Source: CAZSAT01 sp964604675 (GTDB taxonomy: Bacteria; Myxococcota_A; UBA796; CAJQPC01). Taken from it: DNA of 46,349 nucleotides. Where the stretch lies: the NCBI GenBank assembly GCA_964604675.1, contig CAZSAT010000051.1, forward strand, positions 1 through 46,349. The letters are read 5' to 3'. The notes under the pieces were generated by a model, which saw nothing but the letters and a program-made list of their open reading frames with translations, made no database searches and was not told the origin of the DNA. This document shows positions 6,825-13,662 of the stretch, one piece after another; the stretch's first letter is position 1; each line of letters starts with the position of its first letter. The translations under genes were made by a program, and so were the position numbers.

Positions 6825-9094
6825 CGGCCGCGCCACTGTTGTCCATCCTGCTCGCTGCGTGCGACCGACCCGCTGGACCGGAGACCGTCGCCGACCCGGC
6901 GCCCGCGGTCGCGCCCGCCGACCGGCCGAACGTGTTGCTCGTCACCATCGACACGACCCGCGCCGACCACATCGGCGCCTATGGCTACGAAGCGGCGAGC
7001 ACGCCGACACTCGATGGCCTGGCGGACGTGGGCATGCTCTTCGATCGAGCCTATTCCCCCGTTCCGTTGACCATCCCTTCCCACTCCACGTTGATGACGG
7101 GCCTCGACGTGTACCGCCACGGTGTCCGGAACAACGGCGATGGCGTGCTCGGCGAGCAGTTCGACACCCTCGCCGAGCTGTTCAAGCAGGCCGGCTACGC
7201 CACGGCCGCGTCGGTGGGCGCCTTCGTGACCGCAAGGGACTGGGGCTTCGGGCAGGGTTTCGACGCCTACTTCGACCAGATGCCCGAGGAGGAGCCGGGC
7301 CCCGGCGGTCACAACCAGTGGGCCGTCGAGCGCCCGGCCGAGTCGGTCGTCGACGACGCGCTGGGTTGGCTACAGCATCGCGAGGAAGGCACGCCGTGGT
7401 TCCTGTGGGTGCACGTGTACGACCCGCATCATCCGGTCAGCGTGGATGCGAGCTGGCTCGAGCGCTTCGAGAACCCCTACGACGCCGAGATCGCCTACAC
7501 CGACGCCCAGCTGGGTCGGCTCATCGAAGACCTCGATCTGGACGACACGGTGGTGGCCGTGATGGCGGACCACGGCGAGGGCCACGGTGGGCACGCCGAG
7601 ATCCTCCACGGGCTGTTCCTCTACAACGGCACCCAACGCGTCCCCATGATCCTCGCCGGACCCGGGGTCGAGGTGGGCGTGGAGACCGACCCGGTCGGGA
7701 TCGTGGACATGGCCCCTACGCTGCTGGACCTCGCCGGTCTCCCGGTGCCCGATGGGCTCGATGGGAAGATCCAGCCTGGCAACCCTCACCCGCTCTACCT
7801 GGAGAGCTACCAGCTCACCGAGCGCTTCGGCTATGCACCGCACGTGGCGCTGGTCGACGGTGACCGCAAGCTCATCGAGCTGCCACGCCCGGAGCTCTAC
7901 GACCAGAAGGCCGATGTTCGGGAGCAGCACGACCTGAGCCTCTCCGAGCCCGAGACCGTGGCGCGGATGCAAGCGCTCTTGAGTGCGCTCGAGGTGCCGT
8001 CTCCCACTGCGACACAGTCCGAGATCGATGCCGAGGCGATCGCCCAGCTCCAAGCGCTCGGCTACGTGTCCGGCGGCATCGCCCACATCGAAGAAGGCGA
8101 GCTCCCGGACCCAAAGGACAAGGTCAAGATGGTTCGCCTGCTGCAGCAGGCGGAGCGCCACCGCCACGAGGGGGACCACCGTGCCCTGGAGACCAAGCTG
8201 CGTGAGGCCATTGCGCTCGATCCATTGGTGCCGGAGCCCTACCTGAAGCTGTCCCGTTCGCTGAGCATGCAGGGCCGGCACGACGACGCCAAGGCGCTCA
8301 TGCTCTCCGGGGTCGCCCACCGACCGGAGGACCCGCGACTGCTCCTCGCCGCGGCCATCACCTTCGGGTCCGCGGGGGAGCCGGAGACTGCGCTCGATCT
8401 GATCCGCCGCTGCCGTGCGATCGACCCGAGCCGCAGCCACTACGTCGAGGTGGAGATCGGCGCCTTGTTCTCCATGGGCCGCAACGATGAGGGGACCGCC
8501 CTCGCGAAGAGCTGGCTGGCCGAGCATGCCGATGCGTATGGCGTCGCGGCCGCCATCGGCACCTTCTACGGTCAGCAGGGTGACCTGAAGACGGCTTCGC
8601 CGTACCTCGTCACAGCGGCCGAGGCGCCGTCACCGCGTCGCGACGTGTTCTACATGCTCGGCAAGATCGCGGCGATGCACGGCGACGACGCCACGGCGAG
8701 CGCGATGCTCGCTCAGGAGGTCACCCACCACCCTGGCCACCTCGAGGCTCGCGTGTTGCTCAGCCGCAGCCTGGGCGCGCTGGGACGGTACGAGGAGCAG
8801 CTCGAGCACGTCGAGTTCCTCCTGAAGGTGCAGCCGAAGATGCCGGACTTCTGGCACGGCAAGTCCGTCACGCTCTTGAACCTCGGCGACGCCGAGGGGG
8901 CCCTGGCGGCGGCGGAGCACGGCCTGACCTTGTCCGAGGGCAACCCGGACCTGATGCTGATGAAGGCGAACGCTCTGGCGAAGCTCGGTCGTCGGGACGA
9001 GGGCCAGGCGCTCTTCCAAGAAGCCCAACAGCGGCGCGCGAAGCTGCAGGCTGAACAGGCTGCGGCTGGCCAGGAGACCCCACCGGCGCCCTGA
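6821..9094 (+). CDS. Lipoprotein with sulfatase/phosphotransferase fold plus TPR domain
   Basis: A 757-residue lipoprotein (signal ending LLAAC, Cys14). Residues about 35-400 are an alkaline-phosphatase-superfamily, sulfatase-like domain: NVLLVTIDTTRADHIGAYGY with metal ligand D44, the nucleophile region PLTIPSHSTLMTGL, and the second metal site MADHGEGHGGH (D250, H251). Residues about 420-750 are TPR repeats. In true sulfatases the nucleophile is a Cys or Ser in C/S-x-P-x-R, matured to formylglycine; here it reads T84-I-P-S-H, so a Thr nucleophile, as in LtaS and phosphoethanolamine transferases, is more likely than classical sulfatase chemistry. Similar TxPSH forms occur in other TPR-sulfatases. 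It overlaps the upstream secreted TPR gene by four bases. Substrate is unknown. Confidence 0.85.
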   Translation: MTAAPLLSILLAACDRPAGPETVADPAPAVAPADRPNVLLVTIDTTRADHIGAYGYEAASTPTLDGLADVGMLFDRAYSPVPLTIPSHSTLMTGLDVYRHGVRNNGDGVLGEQFDTLAELFKQAGYATAASVGAFVTARDWGFGQGFDAYFDQMPEEEPGPGGHNQWAVERPAESVVDDALGWLQHREEGTPWFLWVHVYDPHHPVSVDASWLERFENPYDAEIAYTDAQLGRLIEDLDLDDTVVAVMADHGEGHGGHAEILHGLFLYNGTQRVPMILAGPGVEVGVETDPVGIVDMAPTLLDLAGLPVPDGLDGKIQPGNPHPLYLESYQLTERFGYAPHVALVDGDRKLIELPRPELYDQKADVREQHDLSLSEPETVARMQALLSALEVPSPTATQSEIDAEAIAQLQALGYVSGGIAHIEEGELPDPKDKVKMVRLLQQAERHRHEGDHRALETKLREAIALDPLVPEPYLKLSRSLSMQGRHDDAKALMLSGVAHRPEDPRLLLAAAITFGSAGEPETALDLIRRCRAIDPSRSHYVEVEIGALFSMGRNDEGTALAKSWLAEHADAYGVAAAIGTFYGQQGDLKTASPYLVTAAEAPSPRRDVFYMLGKIAAMHGDDATASAMLAQEVTHHPGHLEARVLLSRSLGALGRYEEQLEHVEFLLKVQPKMPDFWHGKSVTLLNLGDAEGALAAAEHGLTLSEGNPDLMLMKANALAKLGRRDEGQALFQEAQQRRAKLQAEQAAAGQETPPAP

Positions 9095-9159
9095 CGCCAG
9101 GGTTGGCGACGGGACGAGAGCTGTGTCTGTCGTGCAGCCCTCCGGCCTCGCTGAAACGA

Positions 9160-9193
9160 CAAGACCCGGCCACCTCGCGGTGACCGGGTCTTG
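9160..9193. terminator. Bidirectional hairpin between convergent genes
   Basis: A perfect 10-base stem CAAGACCCGG / CCGGGTCTTG surrounds a further CACC/GGTG stem with a TCGC loop. It lies between the plus-strand sulfatase-TPR gene and the minus-strand lipoprotein gene. On the minus strand it is followed by TCGTTTC; the plus strand has no T tract. Confidence 0.75.
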
Positions 9194-9221
9194 CGCTGGA
9201 TCGCCGTGAGGCGAGGGCTCT

Positions 9222-9857
9222 CTACTGGTAGTAGTAGAAGGAACCCCAGTACTCGAACCAGTAGAAGTTGTAGTAGCCGTACGGGCCACCGGTCGGGTAG
9301 AAGGACGCGTAGCCGGGGTAGCTGTAGGTCCAGGCCCCGTAGTAGTCCTTGTACATGAAGTCGCCGGTGCCGTACGCGCCACCCCAGTAGTTGTTGGTCG
9401 TCTCGGCGTACCCGATGCCCGTCTCCCAGCCGGCGAGGCCGCTGAGGTCGATGTCCTCGCAGTAGGCGCCGTCGTAGACGTAGGGGGCATCGTAGGTGAT
9501 GTCGAAGGCCCACTCGCAGTCCAGGCAGTCCGACGTCGGCGTGGCCGAGGTCCACTCCATGATGTAGAAGCAGCGGGTCTCCGAGGCGGCCCAGCTGTAC
9601 GTCTGGAAGGCGGCGTAGCCGCCGTCCAGCGACGACTTGATGCCGGTGGTCACCTGCGCGGCGCCGATGTGGTACAGGCCCGCGAGGCCGGTGTCCGTGC
9701 TGCTGCTGCTGCTGCTGGTGTCGTCCCCGTCGTCACCGATGACGATGGGGTCGCCGGTCTCTTCGGAGGTGGTGGACTTGTCGTCGCAGGCGGTGGTGAA
9801 AGCCAGCGAAGCGCCGAGCCCGGTCAGCGCCAGCAGGCGCCAGTTCACGAGGTTCAT
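9222..9857 (-). CDS. Aromatic-rich lipoprotein, paralogue of the next gene
   Basis: A 211-residue lipoprotein of unknown function. The signal peptide MNLVNWRLLALTGLGASLAFTTAC ends in the lipobox Cys24. A low-complexity linker follows (acidic, then a run of Ser). The mature domain has CLDCEWAFDITYDAPYVYDG with a CxxC pair and further Cys, and an extraordinarily Tyr/Trp/Phe-rich C-terminus (PYGYYNFYWFEYWGSFYYYQ). The pattern CxxCxFAFDxTxDAPxVYDGxxC and the YWGxxYYY ending are shared with the gene at 9991-10563, so the two are paralogues. The start at 9857 has GGAGA upstream, and a good promoter is visible at 9917-9945. Probably outer-membrane anchored; no family recognised. Confidence 0.8.
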   Translation of the reverse strand: MNLVNWRLLALTGLGASLAFTTACDDKSTTSEETGDPIVIGDDGDDTSSSSSSTDTGLAGLYHIGAAQVTTGIKSSLDGGYAAFQTYSWAASETRCFYIMEWTSATPTSDCLDCEWAFDITYDAPYVYDGAYCEDIDLSGLAGWETGIGYAETTNNYWGGAYGTGDFMYKDYYGAWTYSYPGYASFYPTGGPYGYYNFYWFEYWGSFYYYQ

Positions 9858-9916
9858 GGAAGGTCTCCATCGTTGCGGGGGGGGGCCGGTCGGGGGTGCC
9901 GGCTTCAAGCGGCTGG

Positions 9917-9945
9917 AACATACGCGCTCGAACGGGGGCTGGCAA
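9917..9945 (-). promoter_or_regulatory. Sigma-70-type promoter for the lipoprotein at 9857
   Basis: On the minus strand TTGCCA (9940-9945) and TATGTT (9917-9922) are separated by exactly 17 bases. The predicted RNA start near 9910 gives a leader of about 50 bases with a GGAGA ribosome site before the ATG. Confidence 0.55.
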
Positions 9946-9990
9946 CAAGACGAGACAAGCTCCTGACCGTGGACCTTGCAGGCCGACTCT

Positions 9991-10563
9991 CTACGGCTGG
10001 TCGTAGTAGTACCCCCGTCCCCAGTACTCACCCCAGGCGAAGCTGGGGTCGTCGTGGCTCGCATAGGCCCAATAGGCCACATACCAGCTCCCGTCGTAGG
10101 CGTAGAGCAGGTCGCCGTCACCCCAGCCGTACTGCTCGTGGAGGAGGTTGGTCGCTGTGGAGGCGAAGCCGACGCCTGCTCGCCAGACATGGGCCTCCAC
10201 GACCTCGTCGACGCGGAAGTCGCCGCTGGAGTAGCGCAGCACGTCGCCGGCATCGCAGGCCTGGCCGTCGTACACGGTCGGTGCGTCGAGGGTCAGGTCG
10301 AAGGCGAAGTCACAGGCCTCGCAGGCGTGGCTGGGGCTCGCGTCGGTCCAGGTCTGCCGCCAGACGCACCGCAACCGCTTGCTCGGGTAGCCGGTGAGGG
10401 TCCACCAGGACTCACCCGTGAGGTGCTCGTCGTCCACGTCGGCCTGCCCGAGCCACCAGAGCGCCACCAGCCCTGTGTCCTGCAAGGCCGTCGAAGCCGT
10501 GTCCGGGGCAGGCGCGGGGTCCGGTTCTGGGGCGGGGCATCCCAGGAGGCACAGCAGGAGCAT
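9991..10563 (-). CDS. Aromatic-rich lipoprotein, paralogue of 9222-9857
   Basis: A 190-residue lipoprotein with a minimal signal MLLLCLLGC (Cys9), a Pro/Asp/Thr linker (PAPEPDPAPAPDTAS) and a domain paralogous to the neighbouring gene: ACEACDFAFDLTLDAPTVYD and a C-terminus WGEYWGRGYYYDQP. It keeps the CxxC and the YDG..C motif but is more diverged and richer in Trp. Function is unknown. There is no Shine-Dalgarno; TATACA lies seven bases before the ATG, so a leaderless transcript is plausible. The hairpin at 10607-10634 separates it from the pilin genes, suggesting independent transcription. Confidence 0.78.
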   Translation of the reverse strand: MLLLCLLGCPAPEPDPAPAPDTASTALQDTGLVALWWLGQADVDDEHLTGESWWTLTGYPSKRLRCVWRQTWTDASPSHACEACDFAFDLTLDAPTVYDGQACDAGDVLRYSSGDFRVDEVVEAHVWRAGVGFASTATNLLHEQYGWGDGDLLYAYDGSWYVAYWAYASHDDPSFAWGEYWGRGYYYDQP

Positions 10564-10570
10564 CGGGAGT

Positions 10571-10576
10571 TGTATA
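10571..10576 (-). promoter_or_regulatory. Possible leaderless -10 element (TATACA)
   Basis: TATACA on the minus strand ends seven bases before the ATG at 10563, where no ribosome binding site is visible. No -35 is seen. It differs from TANNNT at the last base. Confidence 0.4.
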
Positions 10577-10606
10577 CCCCGGGACCTTCGGCCCCAGAGC
10601 GACGAA

Positions 10607-10634
10607 GGCCCCGCTCTCCGGAGAGAGCGAGGCC
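10607..10634. terminator. Hairpin terminator after the pilin genes
   Basis: GCTCTC-CGGA-GAGAGC forms a six-base stem with a tetraloop (10613-10628), extended by flanking GGCC/GGCC. A second stem CCTTCG/CGAAGG (10585-10608) overlaps it. It lies just after the stop of the second pilin on the minus strand and lacks a clear T tract. Confidence 0.6.
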
Positions 10635-10659
10635 CGCGCGAGGCGTCGTCGTCGGCGAC

Positions 10660-10866
10660 CTAGTGCACGCCCTTGATCTTGCCGATGTCGCCCGAGGCCA
10701 GGCCGTTCGACACGTCCTTGGCGAGCTCCTCGATGCCCTTCTGGAACGGCTCCACGAAGGTGTACGCGGCGGCGAGGATGGCGATCACGATGACCGAGAT
10801 GAGGAGCATGTACTCCACGGTGCTCTGGCCTTCGTCTTCGAAGAGGAACTGCTGAATCGAGGTCAT
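10660..10866 (-). CDS. Flp-type type IVb pilin, second copy
   Basis: A 68-residue prepilin. The class III-like signal DEG-QSTVEY places the processing site after Gly13, with Glu at +5 and Tyr at +6, followed by the hydrophobic helix MLLISVIVIAILAAAYTFV that packs the fibre core. The mature subunit would be about 55 residues, normal for Flp. It matches the upstream pilin except at residues 3, 6 and 8. GGAG lies about seven bases before the ATG. No Tad ATPase, secretin or prepilin peptidase is in the window, so assembly must rely on genes elsewhere. The two copies are 34 bases apart and presumably co-transcribed. Confidence 0.93.
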   Translation of the reverse strand: MTSIQQFLFEDEGQSTVEYMLLISVIVIAILAAAYTFVEPFQKGIEELAKDVSNGLASGDIGKIKGVH

Positions 10867-10900
10867 GTCAAACTCCAGGATGTCGTGATGGACGGTGGGA

Positions 10901-11107
10901 TCAGTGCACGCCCTTGATCTTGCCGATGTCACCGGAAGCGAGGCCGTTGGAGACATCCTTGGCCAGCTCTTCGATGCCCTTCTGGAAAGGCTCGACGAAG
11001 GTGTAGGCCGCCGCCAGGATCGCGATGACGATGACGGAGATGAGGAGCATGTACTCCACGGTGCTCTGGCCTTCGTCCTCGAAGATGAAGTTCTGGATGG
11101 CGGTCAT
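10901..11107 (-). CDS. Flp-type type IVb pilin, first copy
   Basis: A 68-residue prepilin with the same processing motif (DEG-QSTVEY) and hydrophobic helix as its neighbour; from residue 9 on the two proteins are identical. At DNA level they differ at about 25 of 207 positions, nearly all silent, so the pair is an older duplication held by selection on protein sequence rather than a recent copy. AGGGAG lies a few bases before the ATG at 11107. A textbook sigma-54 site sits about 60 bases upstream (11166-11180), so expression likely depends on RpoN and an enhancer-binding activator, as for pilA of Myxococcus. Flp pili serve adhesion, biofilm and surface attachment. Confidence 0.93.
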   Translation of the reverse strand: MTAIQNFIFEDEGQSTVEYMLLISVIVIAILAAAYTFVEPFQKGIEELAKDVSNGLASGDIGKIKGVH

Positions 11108-11165
11108 GTTGGCTCCCTGTCTCGGTTGGGGTGTTGCAGCCTCGCTGGGCTCGCACATCCACAAA

Positions 11166-11180
11166 GCAAGGGGTGTGCCA
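11166..11180 (-). promoter_or_regulatory. Sigma-54 (-24/-12) promoter of the twin pilin genes
   Basis: The minus strand reads TGGCAC-ACCCC-TTGC, a full match to the sigma-54 core TGGCAC-N5-TTGC. The GC of the -12 element puts the RNA start near 11154, about 47 bases before the pilin ATG. The surrounding 11181-11220 is AT-rich compared with the rest of the window. Confidence 0.85.
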
Positions 11181-11239
11181 ACTCTTTCTTTATCGTGATT
11201 CCAGTGACTTAGAGTCGTTTGCCAGGACAGGCCGGTCGC

Positions 11240-11320
11240 GGGACGTCCCAGCAGGTGCCCCACCCGCGTCCCAAGGTCGACCCTCTGCGACCTTTTGATC
11301 CCAGGTGGGACGCTCGGTCC
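11240..11320. promoter_or_regulatory. Candidate enhancer region with GGGAC/GTCCC dyads
   Basis: Upstream of the sigma-54 site are a perfect palindrome GGGACGTCCC (11240-11249), an inverted repeat AAGGTCG-N8-CGACCTT near 11273-11294 and a GGGAC-N5-GTCCC dyad near 11306-11320. This is where an activator for a sigma-54 promoter would be expected to bind. The inner repeat could instead be a small hairpin. Binding is inferred only. Confidence 0.35.
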
Positions 11321-11333
11321 CCTGATTGGTGCT

Positions 11334-12848
11334 CTAGACGTCGAACTTCACGCCCTGGGCGAGCGGCAGCTCGGTCGACCAGTTGAGCGTGCAGGTCTGG
11401 CGCCGCATGTAGGCCTGCCAGGAGTCGCTGCCGGCCTCGCGACCGCCGCCCGTCTCCTTCTCCCCGCCGAATGCGCCGCCGATCTCGGCGCCCGAGGTGC
11501 CGATGTTGACGTTGGCGATGCCGCAGTCGCTACCGGCGTGGGACAAGAAGCGCTCCGAGGCGCGGAAGCCGTTGGTGAAGATCGCGCTGGACAGGCCCTG
11601 TGGCACGTCGTTCTGCCAGGCGATGGCCTCGTCGAGGTCGTCGTACGTGAAGAGGTACACGATGGGTGCGAAGGTCTCGTGCCGGCAGATGGCCATGTCG
11701 GGTCGCGCTGCGACCACGGTGGGCTTCACGTAGTGGCCGGACCCGTCGATGCGCTCGCCGCCGCAGAGGATCTCGCCGCCCTGGGCCTTCACCTGCACGA
11801 GCGCCTGCTCGTACTGACGGACGGCGTCTTCGTCGATGAGCGGCCCGCACAGGGTGCCGTCCTCGAGGGGGTTGCCGATGGGGATGGTGCCGTAGGCGCT
11901 GACCAGACGACGGGTGAGGTCGGCAGCGATGTCGCTGTGCAGGAAGACGCGCCGGGTGCTCGTGCAGCGCTGACCGGCCGTGCCGACCGCCCCGAAGAGG
12001 ATCCCGCCGAGCGCGATGTCCAGGTTGGCATCGGGCTCTACGATGATCGCGTTGTTGCCACCGAGCTCGAGGAGCACGCGACCCAGACGCTTTGCGACGG
12101 CCTGGCCGACGTGGCGGCCCATACGCGTGGAGCCGGTGGCCGAGATCAGCGGCAGGCGCTTGTCGTGGATCATCGTCTCACCGACCTCGGCATCCTTGCC
12201 GACGATCAGCGACAACACGCCCGGGTGTCCGTGCCGCTGCAGCACCTCGTCGCAGATGCGGTGGGTGGCGATCGCGGTGAGGGGCGTCTTCAGCGAGGGC
12301 TTCCAGATCACGGTGGCGCCACAGGCCAGAGCGACCAGCGCGTTCCAGGCCCACACGGCGTTGGGGAAGTTGAACGCGGTGATCACGCCGATCGGGCCGA
12401 GCGGGTGCCACTGCTCGTACATGCGGTGTCCAGGACGCTCGGAGTGCATGCTCTTGCCGTACAGCTGCCGTGACAGGCCGACGGCGAAGTCGGCGATGTC
12501 GATGCTCTCCTGCACCTCGCCGAGTCCTTCGGAGAGGATCTTGCCCATCTCCAAGGTGATGAGCGCGCCCAGGTCGTCCTTGTGCTCGCGGAGCGCCTCG
12601 CCGATCTCTCGAACGATCTCGCCGCGCTTGGGCGCTGGGAGCATGCGCCAGCCCTCGAACGCAGCCTCGCTGGCGGAGACCACCTGCTCGTACTGGGCGA
12701 GCGTGGCCATGCGCACGCTGGCGATCCGGCTGCCGTCGATCGGGGAGAACACGTCGAGCAGGTCGCCGTCGGTCTCGAGCGCGCCTCCGGACCAGGCACC
12801 GCTGTTCTGGGAGGTGAGGCCGAGGCGAGAGACGAAGTCGTGGCTCAT
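11334..12848 (-). CDS. ALDH7-type aldehyde dehydrogenase (alpha-aminoadipic semialdehyde / P6C dehydrogenase-like)
   Basis: A 504-residue NAD(P)-dependent aldehyde dehydrogenase. Catalytic Cys295 lies in GTAGQRCTSTRR and the general base Glu261 in LLELGGNN; the cofactor region includes TAFNFPNAVWAWN and ISATGSTRMG. The C-terminal block NIGTSGAEIGGAFGGEKETG and RQTCTLNWS are hallmarks of the ALDH7/antiquitin family, which oxidises alpha-aminoadipic semialdehyde in lysine breakdown. That substrate is inferred from family only; no other lysine catabolism gene is nearby. The start at 12848 has GGAG eight bases upstream; the longer open frame above it overlaps the neighbouring gene end and lacks family similarity. 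Confidence 0.92.
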   Translation of the reverse strand: MSHDFVSRLGLTSQNSGAWSGGALETDGDLLDVFSPIDGSRIASVRMATLAQYEQVVSASEAAFEGWRMLPAPKRGEIVREIGEALREHKDDLGALITLEMGKILSEGLGEVQESIDIADFAVGLSRQLYGKSMHSERPGHRMYEQWHPLGPIGVITAFNFPNAVWAWNALVALACGATVIWKPSLKTPLTAIATHRICDEVLQRHGHPGVLSLIVGKDAEVGETMIHDKRLPLISATGSTRMGRHVGQAVAKRLGRVLLELGGNNAIIVEPDANLDIALGGILFGAVGTAGQRCTSTRRVFLHSDIAADLTRRLVSAYGTIPIGNPLEDGTLCGPLIDEDAVRQYEQALVQVKAQGGEILCGGERIDGSGHYVKPTVVAARPDMAICRHETFAPIVYLFTYDDLDEAIAWQNDVPQGLSSAIFTNGFRASERFLSHAGSDCGIANVNIGTSGAEIGGAFGGEKETGGGREAGSDSWQAYMRRQTCTLNWSTELPLAQGVKFDV

Positions 12849-12891
12849 GGGAGGGGCTCCTGGAGAGGGGCGCCCCTCTAACCCATGCGCG

Positions 12892-13575
12892 TCACGCGAT
12901 GGCTTCGAAGTCCACCTTGGAACCATCCACCCGGACGCTGGTGCGCTTGCCCTTGCCCTTCACGGCGACCGCGGCGCCCGAGTGGGCCGGATCGATGCGG
13001 AACGCGCGACCATCCTCGGAGGCCACGAGCCCCTCGGGGCTGACGAAGCCCACGAGGTTGCCACGCCGCCACTGCTGGTAGTGCTTGCTGCAGAAGCCCT
13101 TGCTGCGGTGGTTGGCCGTGCAGCCCTCCACGCCACAGCCGAGGTGCGCGAGGCTCTTGCGCCCGCGCCTCCCGGGTTCGTCTGCGGTCTTCGCTGCTAC
13201 CGCGTTGTTGGGAGCGGACTTCCTGGTCGCTGCCTTCTTCCGGCTGGCCTTCTTCGGAGCGGCCTCGTCGGCGGCTGGGACAGCTGCGGGAGCCGGCAGC
13301 GCCGCCGTGACCGCAGCGACGATCTCGTCGAGGCTCGGCGCGGCCTGCTGACCCTGTAGCGTGTCCACGGCAGCGGCGAGGGCGGCGATGCGCTCTTGCA
13401 TCTTCTGCAGCTCGGTGGTCAGCCCGGAGACCTCCCGGCGCAGGCGGTCGACATCTTCCGGGCGGGCCATGGGTTGTTGACGCAGGACCTCGTCGATGAC
13501 GTCACGAACGGGTGCTTCGACGACCCTGCTGGCAGGGCCAGCGACCACACGGGAAACGAGATCGAGAAGAGGCAT
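12892..13575 (-). CDS. Coiled-coil protein with basic linker and Cys/His zinc-finger-like motif
   Basis: A 227-residue probable cytoplasmic protein. Residues about 38-76 form a coiled coil (VDRLRREVSGLTTELQKMQ). A helical stretch follows, then an Ala/Lys-rich linker (about 100-142; KKASRKKAATRKSAP) resembling histone H1-like tails. Residues 147-165 carry C-x4-C-x9-C-x2-H within an HRSKGFCSKHYQQWRRG block, a likely zinc site similar to the small Cys-His motif next to HNH or homing-type DNA-binding domains. A compact 40-residue domain follows. Nucleic-acid binding is inferred from charge and the motif; no named family is recognised. GGAG precedes the ATG at 13575. Confidence 0.7.
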   Translation of the reverse strand: MPLLDLVSRVVAGPASRVVEAPVRDVIDEVLRQQPMARPEDVDRLRREVSGLTTELQKMQERIAALAAAVDTLQGQQAAPSLDEIVAAVTAALPAPAAVPAADEAAPKKASRKKAATRKSAPNNAVAAKTADEPGRRGRKSLAHLGCGVEGCTANHRSKGFCSKHYQQWRRGNLVGFVSPEGLVASEDGRAFRIDPAHSGAAVAVKGKGKRTSVRVDGSKVDFEAIA

Positions 13576-13662
13576 CGGAACTCCGGGTCATGGCGTCGCG
13601 CTGTAACACGGCGAGGGTGTCTCATGCCCCTTGTCGTGTCAAGGGCTGTGCGCTTTGTCGTC

